Positions 53,164 to 62,100 of a stretch of 64,000 nt of DNA are shown here, one piece after another. This DNA comes from JBBQVS01 sp038211295 (lineage in GTDB: Bacteria; Chloroflexota; Ktedonobacteria; Ktedonobacterales; Ktedonobacteraceae). Location of the stretch: positions 49,088 through 113,087 of the forward strand of contig JBBQVS010000004.1 in NCBI GenBank assembly GCA_038211295.1, written 5' to 3'. The notes beneath the pieces were generated by a model. That model ran no database searches and had not been told where the DNA came from. It worked only from the letters and a program-made list of their open reading frames with translations. Made by a program: the position numbers and the translations under genes. The stretch's first letter is position 1. Every line of letters begins with the position of its first letter.

Positions 53164-54531
53164 CTACTTTTCCTCATTCCTCGGTACTGGAAGCTCCCGA
53201 TATTCGTCAAGTGAAGCGTGTTCTGTACGCTCGATGACCGCGCCCTTGTCCTTCTGTAGGCTAGCATCGTTTGTTGGAGATGTGTTCTCAACCAGCGCGG
53301 AAGCTGCCTCGGTTGAGCCGACGATGTTGGGGACGAGCGCGGGTCGGCGACTGAGACGCGCCCAACTGGGAAGAGAGCGTTGCAGGGTCGGGAGAAATTC
53401 TGCGGCTATACTGAACAGCACCAGTGCCTGAATGAGGTACACAAGGTCCGCGGGGACGCCCGCGTCTACCTGCATAAATGTGCCGCCCTGTCGCAGTCCG
53501 CCGAACAGGAGCGAACCAAAGAAGACACCAATGGCGGTTGTGCGCCCAAGTAGGGCGACGCCGATAGCGTCAAAGCCAGTCGAGTCGATGGAGAACGTAC
53601 TCGCGATCAAGTGATGCGGGAACTGGCCCATGATATTCAAGGCACCCGCGAGACCAGAGAATGCCCCCGCCAACGCCATCACCGCGAAGAGGTTGCGCTT
53701 GACCGGAATACCAGCGTAACGTGCCGCTTTGAGGTTTTGACCCAGCACGCGTACTTCGTAGCCAAAGGCGGTGCGCGACGTGATGAACCAGTAGACCACC
53801 AACGCGATCAGCGCGACAAAAATGCTCATATCGACAAGGTAGGCACCGGGCGTATCGATTTTCGGCAGGAAGGTGCCGAGCGTCTGATTGTAAAAGACCG
53901 CGACTGTGGAGATGGTTCCGTTGAGTGGCAGCGAAGGCGTCACGTTTGCCTGTTTCGGGTCTTTGAACGGGCCAGTAATCAGGTAGTCTGTGAAATAGAA
54001 GGCAATCCAGTTCAGCATAATTGTGGTCACGACCTCGTGTGCGCCACGCCATGCTTTGAGTAGGCCAACCAGACCACCCCAGACGGCACCCGCGAGCATA
54101 CTGCCAAGCATCATCAGCGGCACAAGAAGCCACGCGGGAAGATTGGGAAGCGTCAGGGCAATAATACCCGCCGTCATCGCCCCCATTGCCAGTTGCCCCT
54201 CCGCTCCAATATTAAAGAGGCCGGCGCGAAAAGCAATCGCCACCGAAAGACCCGTGAGAATCAAGGGGCCGACGCGCACAAGCGTGTAGGAAAGCGTCTG
54301 TGTGCTACCAAATGAACCGAGGTATAAGTCCTGAAACGCGGTGATGACAGCGTTAAAGCGGTCTGTGGGCGAGCCGGACGATGTGAACATAATCACGATG
54401 CCGCCCGCGATAAGTGCCAGAACGACGGCGAAAAGAGGACGCCCAATCGAGTTTCCCACTTTACGTAACTGCGTGACAATCCACGCCGTGAGCGGCCCTG
54501 ACTTACTGCGTTGTAGTGTTGGCGCGGCCAT
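53164..54531 (-). CDS. ABC transporter permease, nucleoside type (first)
   Basis: A 455-residue membrane protein, longer than the partner because of polar extensions at both ends, chiefly the C-terminal 70 residues (GAVIERTEHASLDEYRELP). The membrane core includes ITVRVG-like helix starts, GLFNIGAEGQLAMGAMTAG and GVALLGRTTAIGVFFGSLLF, the motifs of the YufP/NupB class. AGGAGG lies eleven bases before the ATG. First gene of the three-gene set; the substrate-binding BMP lipoprotein normally upstream is not here. Confidence 0.88.
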   Translation of the reverse strand: MAAPTLQRSKSGPLTAWIVTQLRKVGNSIGRPLFAVVLALIAGGIVIMFTSSGSPTDRFNAVITAFQDLYLGSFGSTQTLSYTLVRVGPLILTGLSVAIAFRAGLFNIGAEGQLAMGAMTAGIIALTLPNLPAWLLVPLMMLGSMLAGAVWGGLVGLLKAWRGAHEVVTTIMLNWIAFYFTDYLITGPFKDPKQANVTPSLPLNGTISTVAVFYNQTLGTFLPKIDTPGAYLVDMSIFVALIALVVYWFITSRTAFGYEVRVLGQNLKAARYAGIPVKRNLFAVMALAGAFSGLAGALNIMGQFPHHLIASTFSIDSTGFDAIGVALLGRTTAIGVFFGSLLFGGLRQGGTFMQVDAGVPADLVYLIQALVLFSIAAEFLPTLQRSLPSWARLSRRPALVPNIVGSTEAASALVENTSPTNDASLQKDKGAVIERTEHASLDEYRELPVPRNEEK

Positions 54532-54738
54532 AAAAAGGCAATCCTCCTAATGCAAGATGCGGCACAGAACCGCGCGAATGCTGAAAGTAGGGTTGAGACA
54601 CATCTATCATAGCATCGAAGTAGCAAAGAAACAAGCATATTTCTTCGTGCGAGGTGTTGCATTGCCCCCGCCCTCTTGCTACAATAGTCGGAGGAGAGAG
54701 TTATTGTTGAAAAATGTAGACACGGAGAGCAAAAGAGC

Positions 54739-55230
54739 ATGGCAACATCCACAACCGCAGAGGTTTTTATTGGCCCCGGCTTGAGTCGTTTTAAGCAAGT
54801 TGTAACTATCGTGGGCGTGCTCGCCGTGACCGCCCTTGTGTTGTGGATCGCCATTCATCAGGGTGTGTCAGCAATTGGCAGCACGTTTGCCGCGATTGTA
54901 TTTATTTTCGGCTTTGTGCTGTACCTCCGCATCGTCGCCCCCATTCCTTTTACCATCAATCTTGAACCGCAGACGCTTAGTAAGCGTAGTCGCAACGGTG
55001 AAGAGATCGCGCTGAACTGGACGGAATTGACCCGCGTCAAAGAAGAGTTTTTCCCTAACGGCAAACGCATCAGCATTACGGTGTACCGCAAGGTTACGGA
55101 GCCAAAGCAGAAGGCGAAAGCGTGGGCTGTCTATCGCGATGATGTGACTGATCTGGACGGGCTGGCGGAAGCTCTCAAGGCTGCTATACCGGAAACGTGC
55201 CAGTGGCAGAGCGAAACGGTTCATGAGTGA
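54739..55230 (+). CDS. Small membrane protein with PH-like domain
   Basis: A 163-residue protein. Two adjacent hydrophobic segments (VVTIVGVLAVTALVLWIAI and GSTFAAIVFIFGFVLYLRIV) are followed by about 95 polar residues with PFTINLEPQTLSKRSRNGEE, a strand-rich pattern like a bacterial PH or YdbT-like domain. It is likely anchored in the membrane with the domain in the cytoplasm. Its function is unknown. It starts 55 bases ahead of the isoaspartyl peptidase gene's leader and may be cotranscribed with it. Confidence 0.6.
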   Translation: MATSTTAEVFIGPGLSRFKQVVTIVGVLAVTALVLWIAIHQGVSAIGSTFAAIVFIFGFVLYLRIVAPIPFTINLEPQTLSKRSRNGEEIALNWTELTRVKEEFFPNGKRISITVYRKVTEPKQKAKAWAVYRDDVTDLDGLAEALKAAIPETCQWQSETVHE

Positions 55231-55284
55231 ACGTATGGGCATGGTACAATCTGGATAAACAGACGAAGCGAAGGAGAGAAGCAG

Positions 55285-56289
55285 ATGCCTATTGCTATTG
55301 TTGTACATGGTGGGGCGGGTGACATTCCTGCTGATCGTATCGAGAGCGCGAAAGCGGGCTGTCAGGAGGCCGCGCTGATTGGTTGGCACATTCTACAGGC
55401 GGGCGGGAGTGCGCTTGACGCAGTGGAGGCTACCGTCCGCGCGTTAGAAGATAACCCCAATTATAATGCTGGTACAGGTTCCTGTCTGACCGCCAACGGC
55501 ACAATCGAGATGGACGCGGGCCTGATGGAAGGCCACACGTTGCAGGTGGGCGCGATTGCAAGTGTCGAGCGCGTCAAAAACCCTATTTCGCTGGCGCGGC
55601 ATGTTCTGACAAGCCCGCATGTGCTGCTCGTGAGTCGGGGGGCGATGCTATTCGCGATAGAGCAGGGAATCGCGCTCTGTGAGGAGCAAGAATTGCGAAC
55701 CGAGCGGCAATATCAGAGTTGGCTACGCTTGCGTGAGGAAGAGTTAGCAATGGTGGGACAGGGCGAGCCAACGTTTCATCGGCGCGAGGTCGGCAGCATC
55801 GCCGCGCGTGAGCACGACCATGAGGCAAACGCGCACACTCATGGCTTGAATAACACGACGGAGCATGACAAAAAGCGGGACGACAAGCATGGCACGGTGG
55901 GCGCGGTTGCGCTCGACGAGGCGGGCAATCTCGTCGCTGGCACCTCCACTGGCGGTATTCCGTACAAGTTGGCGGGCCGCGTTGGTGACTCCCCGCTTGT
56001 CGGCTGTGGCTTCTACGCCGACGAAAATGCCGCCATTTCTTGTACCGGCAATGGCGAAGATTTTACCCGTCTACTCATCGCGAAACGCGCCGCCGACAAC
56101 GTTGCCCACGGCATGAGCGCACGCGAGGCCGCCGAAGCGACCATTTCACTGCTCAGCGCGAAGGCCGAAGGGACAGGCGGCCTGATTATTGTTGATCGAC
56201 AGGGCAACGTTGGCTTCTCGTGGAACAGCGACAGTATGGCCTACGCGTATCTTATGCAAGATATGACCGAACCTGTCGCAGGAGTGTAG
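55285..56289 (+). CDS. Isoaspartyl peptidase / L-asparaginase, Ntn type
   Basis: An N-terminal-nucleophile hydrolase (type 2 asparaginase family), 334 residues. It self-cleaves at HGTVGAVALD, where Thr204 becomes the catalytic N-terminus of the small chain. The first part has VVHGGAGDIP, YNAGTGSCLTANGTIEMDAG and AIASVERVKNP. The second part has TSTGGIPYKLAGRVGDSPL and GCGFYADENAAISCTGNGE. It removes isoaspartyl residues from peptides or hydrolyses L-asparagine. The linker before the nucleophile (about 175-200) is His/Asp-rich. GAAGGAGAG precedes the ATG. The 200-bp gap after it holds nothing I recognised. Confidence 0.92.
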   Translation: MPIAIVVHGGAGDIPADRIESAKAGCQEAALIGWHILQAGGSALDAVEATVRALEDNPNYNAGTGSCLTANGTIEMDAGLMEGHTLQVGAIASVERVKNPISLARHVLTSPHVLLVSRGAMLFAIEQGIALCEEQELRTERQYQSWLRLREEELAMVGQGEPTFHRREVGSIAAREHDHEANAHTHGLNNTTEHDKKRDDKHGTVGAVALDEAGNLVAGTSTGGIPYKLAGRVGDSPLVGCGFYADENAAISCTGNGEDFTRLLIAKRAADNVAHGMSAREAAEATISLLSAKAEGTGGLIIVDRQGNVGFSWNSDSMAYAYLMQDMTEPVAGV

Positions 56290-56489
56290 TTCGGGGTCGT
56301 ACTCGAAAGCATATAGAGGTAGGAGAGAGTGGGAGAGAGTGGCAGGGAGACTCTAGCGGTCTCCCCGCTTGCTACATTTGGAACTATAGCGTCTGCCAAC
56401 ATTTTTCTCTACAAGGTAAAGATACAGGAGATTTTGTACAAATGTAACCAGTGCTGTATCTGGTACGTGTAATAAAGTAAGGAAAGAGC

Positions 56490-56981
56490 GTGCAAAAGAA
56501 ATCAGGAAGAACGCGGCTTTCGCCGCAAGCGGGTCTGGCATCGGCATCAAGCGGCGCACATGTAACGTCGGCAATTGGTATGGGCGAGAGTGCGGGACGG
56601 GTGCGAGCCAGACGCAGCTCAATATTCACACAGACCGTTATCTGGGTGACGGGCCTAGTCTGTATGGCCTTTTTGCTGGGAGCATTCGCGCAAGCATGGT
56701 CTAATAGCCAACTGGCGCAGCAGGTTCAGGTCGCGCAACGTCAACTTGATAACGTCAAAAGTCATGATAAGGCGTTGAAACAGGCCGCGGGCCACTATCA
56801 GGACCCGGCGGTTATAGAAAATGAGGCACGGCAGCAACTGGGGTATACTCGACCCGGTGAACACCCCGTAGTGGTGGTTGGCAGTAATGACTCACAGCAA
56901 CAGGTGAGTACGCACAAAACACCTGTTCAGCACTCTGATAACTACTGGCAAGACTGGTGGAATGCATTCTTTGGCAATTGA
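56490..56981 (+). CDS. FtsB/DivIC-like septum formation initiator protein
   Basis: A 163-residue single-pass membrane protein. Basic, disordered residues 1-45 are followed by one transmembrane helix (TVIWVTGLVCMAFLLGAFAQ), then a coiled coil (NSQLAQQVQVAQRQLDNVKS) and the short segment PAVIENEARQQLGYTRPGE, the hallmark of FtsB/DivIC proteins. It would join the divisome as a scaffold. The tail of about 30 residues is polar and ends in aromatic residues. Translation appears to use GTG after AAGGAAAG. Confidence 0.88.
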   Translation: MQKKSGRTRLSPQAGLASASSGAHVTSAIGMGESAGRVRARRSSIFTQTVIWVTGLVCMAFLLGAFAQAWSNSQLAQQVQVAQRQLDNVKSHDKALKQAAGHYQDPAVIENEARQQLGYTRPGEHPVVVVGSNDSQQQVSTHKTPVQHSDNYWQDWWNAFFGN

Positions 56982-57041
56982 CAACAATCTGTGAAGAAGT
57001 TGTAGAACACACTTGTAGTAGTAGCCAAAAGTTTATGAAGC

Positions 57042-57071
57042 TTGACAGTGCAGGTATGCTGAATGTATAAC
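57042..57071 (+). promoter_or_regulatory. Sigma-70 promoter of the structured leader
   Basis: A perfect -35 TTGACA at 57042-57047 and -10 TATAAC at 57066-57071 are 18 bases apart; one base off is TGTATAAC, an extended form. The start would be near 57078, about 290 bases before the hydrolase start codon. Confidence 0.65.
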
Positions 57072-57077
57072 ATAAAT

Positions 57078-57285
57078 AAGCAAAATAAAAAAACATTTAA
57101 TAACATTAGGTAAACATATGCAACAGAAACGCGTCCATAAATCGTTCAGGTCTCTGATTACATGGCTCCAACAATGTTTGGAGCTTCTTGAGTTAGAGCT
57201 TATACGGGCGCGTTTCGTAGGGTAGACAAGACATACATTTTTCAAGCGGAACGTACAGAAATATACCTGTAGGTTCTGCTTTTTT
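57078..57285 (+). ncRNA. Candidate structured leader RNA or attenuator, unidentified
   Basis: From the predicted promoter to an intrinsic terminator. A long imperfect hairpin occupies 57126-57216: GAAACGCG pairs with CGCGTTTC, ATAA with TTAT, CTCTGA with TTAGAG, and an inner GCTCCAA/TTGGAGC stem closes a CAATGT loop; a purine/pyrimidine-rich bulge lies at about 57141-57151. I do not recognise it as a known riboswitch. It stands directly before the amidotransferase-fold gene. It could instead be a free small RNA. Confidence 0.5.
57244..57285 (+). terminator. Intrinsic terminator in the leader
   Basis: AAGCGGAACGTACAG pairs with CTGTAGGTTCTGCTT (one mismatch and G:U pairs) across an 8-base loop, followed by TTTT. 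It lies about 80 bases before the next gene's start, as in attenuators. Confidence 0.8.
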
Positions 57286-57366
57286 ATTAGACTGTATTCT
57301 CAAGAACTATTCTAAAGTACGTCGGTCAGTCAAACAGGACTGAACCTTATGAAGGAGAGTTTAGTA

Positions 57367-58158
57367 ATGCGTCCACTCATCGGAATACCTTGCCATGCAG
57401 GGATACGTGCGGAGACCGAGCGACCCATTTATTATAACAATAGGACATACATTCACGCGGTGGAGCGTGCGGGTGGCGTACCTATTCTCATTCCGATCTT
57501 CGATGATCTCGATGAGCTACATACCCTTCTCCCACGACTAGATGGTCTGTTACTTTCAGGTGGGATCGACGTTGATCCAAGCAATTATGGTGAGGAGCCT
57601 CACCCGCTGCTCATGGATATCAACCCACAACTCGACGCATTAGAGTTAGCAATGGCACAGTGGGCCTTCGATAAAAACGTTCCAACGCTTGGCATCTGTC
57701 GTGGGATGCAGATGGTAAATGTCGCGCTCGGCGGCACTCTGTATCAGGACCTCGGCGCACTCTATCCTGACAGCTTACGCCACAAAAACTGGGATTTGCC
57801 ACGCGATACCATCGTTCACTCGGTTCGCATTGCTGCTGATAGCCGCATGGAACAGATACTTGGCACGCGTGAGATACGCGCCAACAGTTTGCATCATCAG
57901 GCCGTAAACGCTACGGGCAAAGGTGTCCGTGTGACGGGTCGGGCCGAGGATGGTGTGGTGGAGCTAATCGAGGTTCCCGGACATCGCTTTATGCTTGGCG
58001 CACAGTGCCATCCCGAAGAGATTTACGCGTCCGTGCCAGCGTGGGCAGGACTTTTCACCGCGTTCGTCGAAGCTTGCACAAAAACCGTCGTGCGTGTGAC
58101 GGAGCCGCTCGGCGTCAGAGTCGAGCAGATCGTCCCAATCGGTATCGGCGTGGTTTAG
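57367..58158 (+). CDS. Class I glutamine amidotransferase-fold hydrolase (gamma-glutamyl-GABA hydrolase type)
   Basis: A 263-residue cytoplasmic enzyme. The nucleophile Cys is in LGICRGMQMVNVALGGTLYQD and the His-Glu pair in GAQCHPEE, the Cys-His-Glu triad of class I glutamine amidotransferases. RPLIGIPCH at the start, with GLLLSGGIDVDPSNYG, points to the PuuD-like branch that cuts gamma-glutamyl compounds such as gamma-glutamyl-GABA. The start at 57367 follows AAGGAG; an ATG at 57349 lacks a ribosome site. Control by the leader RNA upstream is probable. Confidence 0.88.
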   Translation: MRPLIGIPCHAGIRAETERPIYYNNRTYIHAVERAGGVPILIPIFDDLDELHTLLPRLDGLLLSGGIDVDPSNYGEEPHPLLMDINPQLDALELAMAQWAFDKNVPTLGICRGMQMVNVALGGTLYQDLGALYPDSLRHKNWDLPRDTIVHSVRIAADSRMEQILGTREIRANSLHHQAVNATGKGVRVTGRAEDGVVELIEVPGHRFMLGAQCHPEEIYASVPAWAGLFTAFVEACTKTVVRVTEPLGVRVEQIVPIGIGVV

Positions 58159-58193
58159 GAGCGTGACCAGGGCCTGCCCCGTCCTATCGTCCA

Positions 58194-58234
58194 GGGTAGG
58201 AACATAACAATGTGTTGTGTTCCTACCCTCTTTT
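58194..58234 (+). terminator. Terminator after the hydrolase gene
   Basis: GGGTAGGAACA and TGTTCCTACCC pair across a 13-base loop, followed by TCTTTTCTT. Confidence 0.75.
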
Positions 58235-58416
58235 CTTGTGAAAACGCATGACCACATGGGGGGAAAGTGGCAAAGCGTGAAAAAATGCGCTACAATGGCC
58301 CAAAGATAGGCAGTGTAGCCAACCGTAATAGACGCCCGCTGACTTACAAGCAGACGTATATTGTGGAATGTGTCAGTAGCCATTTTGTACTAGATACACA
58401 AGATTGAGAGGATTTT

Positions 58417-58911
58417 ATGGCAAGTGACTGTTCATTTGATATAGTATCACAGTTCGACGAGCAAGAGTTGCTCAACGCCATTGATCAGACGCGCCGTGAG
58501 GTACAAACGCGTTTCGACCTGAAGGATACCAAAACGGAGATCGCACACACCAAAGAGAATATCACCATTCTCACCGAAAGCACGATGACGCTGAAAGGCG
58601 TGCGTGACATTCTTGAGTCGAAGGCCGTTCGGCGCAATCTATCGCTCAAGATCTTCAAGTTGGGCAAAGAAGAAGATGCCGCTGGCAATCGGGTGCGGCA
58701 GGTAATCGAGTTACAGCAGGGATTGACGACGGAGCAGGCCAAAGAGCTGAGCAAATTTGTGCGTGAGAATAGCCCAAAGGTAAAGCCACAGATACAGGGC
58801 GACGCGGTGCGCGTTGTCGCGAAGAGTCGCGATGAATTGCAGGGCGTAATCGCGCTCCTCAAGCAGAAAGATTATCCTGTGGCATTGCAGTACATCAACT
58901 ACCGCAACTAA
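58417..58911 (+). CDS. yajQ: YajQ family nucleotide-binding protein
   Basis: A 164-residue cytoplasmic protein of the YajQ family. It starts with SFDIVSQFDEQELLNAIDQT and RREVQTRFDLKDTKTEI, and has the two alpha-beta repeats that bind nucleotides. Family members bind cyclic di-GMP in some bacteria and tRNA or GTP/ATP in others; which applies here is not known. It contributes to a cyclic di-GMP theme in the window together with a GGDEF-EAL and an HD-GYP protein. GAGAGG precedes the ATG. Confidence 0.93.
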   Translation: MASDCSFDIVSQFDEQELLNAIDQTRREVQTRFDLKDTKTEIAHTKENITILTESTMTLKGVRDILESKAVRRNLSLKIFKLGKEEDAAGNRVRQVIELQQGLTTEQAKELSKFVRENSPKVKPQIQGDAVRVVAKSRDELQGVIALLKQKDYPVALQYINYRN

Positions 58912-58923
58912 ATGTGAAGAGAA

Positions 58924-58961
58924 AGGCAGATGAACGGTACTACAGGGTTGCTCATCTGCCT
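58924..58961 (+). terminator. Hairpin after yajQ
   Basis: AGGCAGATGA and TCATCTGCCT pair across an 18-base loop shortly past the yajQ stop. There is no T-run after it, so termination strength is uncertain. Confidence 0.5.
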
Positions 58962-59124
58962 CACGGAAACGCTGACGCGCGGTACTTTAGTACCAAAGAA
59001 GTGTTCAAGCAGAAGAATTGTAGTACCCTAACGATACAGGAAACGTAACCATCTGCATAGCTGAAGCGCGGAGCGCGAAAGCATGTTTTGATGCTATGCC
59101 ACCATGTGAGAAAGTGATGCCTTC

Positions 59125-62100
59125 ATGCCAGGGAACCAGCAATCCTTTAGTACATCGATCAATGCCGCAGACCGTTTCCGTTGGGATAGTCAGTGGATGG
59201 AGGCAGCACAGGAGTATCAGCGAGCACTGGTGGAGTTTCCCGATGATCCAACGGCGCGTGGTGGTCTGGGCTTCTGTTATATGCAGACCAAGCAATGGCA
59301 GCAGGCACTCAACGAGTACGAGTATATTCTCAAACGTGATCTCAGCAATGTTATCGCATTAAGCAAGACGGCGGAACTCTACGGTATTCTCAATAGACGT
59401 ACCGATGCATATAAAGCCTATCTTTTGCTGGCAGACCTGTATTCGCAGGCGGGCCAGGGGGCAAGGGCGGAAGCAGCGTGGCAAAAGACGGTGCAGCTTG
59501 CCCCAGGCGAGCCAGAGCCGCACGAGCGACTCGCGAGTTATTATTTTGAGAAAAAAGATATCGCGCTCATGGTACAGGAGCGTCTGGCGGCGGCGCAGGG
59601 CTATTTCGCGCGGAACGAGCGCGGCCCCGCGCAGGCGCAATGTGAAGAGGCACTGCGTGCGGATGCTACCAACATGCAAGCACAACAGCTCCTTGCGCAA
59701 ATAACAGGGAGACAAGGTATTTCCTCTGGCCCACTGGCTCAAGGATTCCCGTCTCCGACACACACGGCACCGTTTTCTGGTCAATTGGCATTCACCGATA
59801 CTACAGGTCAGTCGCAGATTGACCAATCTATAACGGGAACTACTAGCGGAGGGAATACTGGCATCATGGGTAATATGGGTAACGCAGGCAACTATGGCGG
59901 CGCGAACTACGCAGGAGCACCTCCGATGGGCGGGGGGAATGGCAACGCAGGGGGACAGGGACAAAACCCTAACACACGGAAACGCATCACTGCCAGTCAA
60001 GTTACAGGCGTACTGAAACAGGCGCAGACATTTCAGGCCCAGGGCCGTTTCAATGATGCTATCGATCTGTGCGAGCAGATCATCGAGAGCGGAATTGACC
60101 GCCCTGATGCACGCTATTTCCTCGGCTGGCTCTATCAGGAGCAGCAACGCTGGGACGACGCGATTCGGCAGTTTCAGTTGCTTCTGAATGACCCCGACTA
60201 TGCGCTTTCCTGCTACTATGCCCTCGGACAGTGTTATCGCGCACGGGGCGACCTGCGAACCGCGACGGTACATTTCGACGAAGCGGTTGACCGCGTCAAC
60301 CTGGACGCCCTGACGGTGGAAGAGTCCGATCAGCTTGTGCAGTTGTGCCAGGAGGCGGCGGAAGCACACCGTTTGCTTGGTGAGCAAGAGCAGGCACTGA
60401 CCGTTTATAACGCGTTACTGGGGTTTCTACGGAGCCGAGGCTGGAACGAAAAAGTGGCCCAGGTCGAGTTCATGTTGCAACAGATGCAGAACATGCCTCC
60501 GCCAGCACCGCCACGTTCGCCTCAACCACAAGGTAATCAGGGCGGGTACAATGGACAGGAGCAGGCAGCACCAAATCCGCTTTCGGATGCCGCCACTATG
60601 TCCTTCAACATGGGAAGTAACGGTATCGGCGGTGGACAACCCATCAACGGCCCTGCTGGTCAGGCAAACCAGGCTATGATGCCACCGCCAGTTCCACCCG
60701 CGCCGCCGACGCAAATGACGCCTGTTGCCAATCCAGCCAGTTCGGTTGGCGAGCTTCCCGATTGGCTCACAGGCATTCTCAGCGAGGCCGACAAAGCGCA
60801 AATCGCCAATCCGGCCCCACGACCGCAGTCGGCACCACCCGCGAAACCATCGGTGACGGATATGCCGACGATGGAGCAACGCGTGCCGCAACAGGCCGAG
60901 GCACCGAAGCAACCAAGCAGTCCCATCGCGCCTGTCGAGCCACCCACGCCAGCGTCGCCAGCATGGTTGACGGATGAGATAAAGCCAGCCGCGAACGCGA
61001 CCCGTGCGTTGCCAGAGCAACAGATGCCAGAGCCACAAGTACAGGCTCCATATGTCGCCCCTGCGCCGCCAGTGCAGATTGCCGCGCCTGTTCCCGCGCC
61101 CTCTGTGTCGGTGATACCAATTGCGTATGAGGCACCCGCGGCTCGCATCTCAGCACCGATGCCAGTGGTTCCCGCGCCTGCGCCACCATCACAGCAGCCG
61201 CCGCCAGCCTCGCCAATTCCAACATTTACCGAGGCGTCGTTTTCCGAGCCAAGACCGCAACCACGCCGTGGGGCGGAAGATTTGTTGAGCCAGATGGCGG
61301 GCAGGGCGACTCAGGATGAGGAACTGCGCCATGTCGCGGAAACCGTCCTCACGAGTACAGCTTCGCTACCGGAAAACATTCGGTTACAGGTTGTGCGTTC
61401 CATGCAAGATATCCAAAAGTACATCAATCATGGCCTGCTTAGCTCGGCAACTGAAGAGTGTTTGCGCGTCATCGACATGGCACCGCAGTATCTCGATGTG
61501 CATCAGGTATTGTGCGAGATTTACGTGCGCGAGGGCAAGGTTGAACAAGCCATCACCAAGTACGCCATTCTTGTGGACACATACATCATCAATGGGCGTA
61601 CCGACGATGCCATCGCGACTTATCGACGTATTCTACAGCTAGAGCCAAACAACCTGACGTATCGGATGCGGTTGATTAACCTGCTGTCCTCGCATGGCAA
61701 CAAGGAAGACCTGCTACGTGAGCGCACGCTCGCGGCGGAGTCCTACCTGCGACTTGGCTACATGGATCGTGCGCTTACCGAGCTGGAGCAAGCATTACAG
61801 GAAAGTCCGACCAGTGTCCCCACGCGCCTGAACTACGCGCTGGCACTGCAAAAGCTGGGCCGTTCGCAGCAAGCGGTTACGGAATATCAGCGCGTCCTAC
61901 AGATTGACCCGCGCAACCTGACCGCGCTTGTACGCTGGCACGTTTCTATGACGACTACGCCGGGAACGGCACGCTCGACCATTCTGGAAGTGCTTTCACG
62001 TGTAGGTTGGCAGCTGCGCGGTGAGGGGCAGAAGCATTACGACGCGGTTGCGCGTGAGTATACACAGGCGGCGGACATGTATCCCAACAACGCGGATATT

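Noticed and set aside
57033..57245. A 70-codon minus-strand gene in the leader region
   Set aside because: No ribosome site and Ser/Cys/Arg-rich random composition; the plus strand has promoter, structure and terminator instead.
57078..57285. 6S RNA for the structured leader
   Set aside because: 6S RNA needs pairing of its 5' and 3' ends around a central bubble; here the first 45 bases are A-rich and unpaired, and the terminator is a separate hairpin.
60427..61225. Long minus-strand reading frames rich in Trp/Arg or Gly/Ala opposite the TPR gene
   Set aside because: They mirror the Pro/Gln-rich linker on the other strand and have low-complexity composition.
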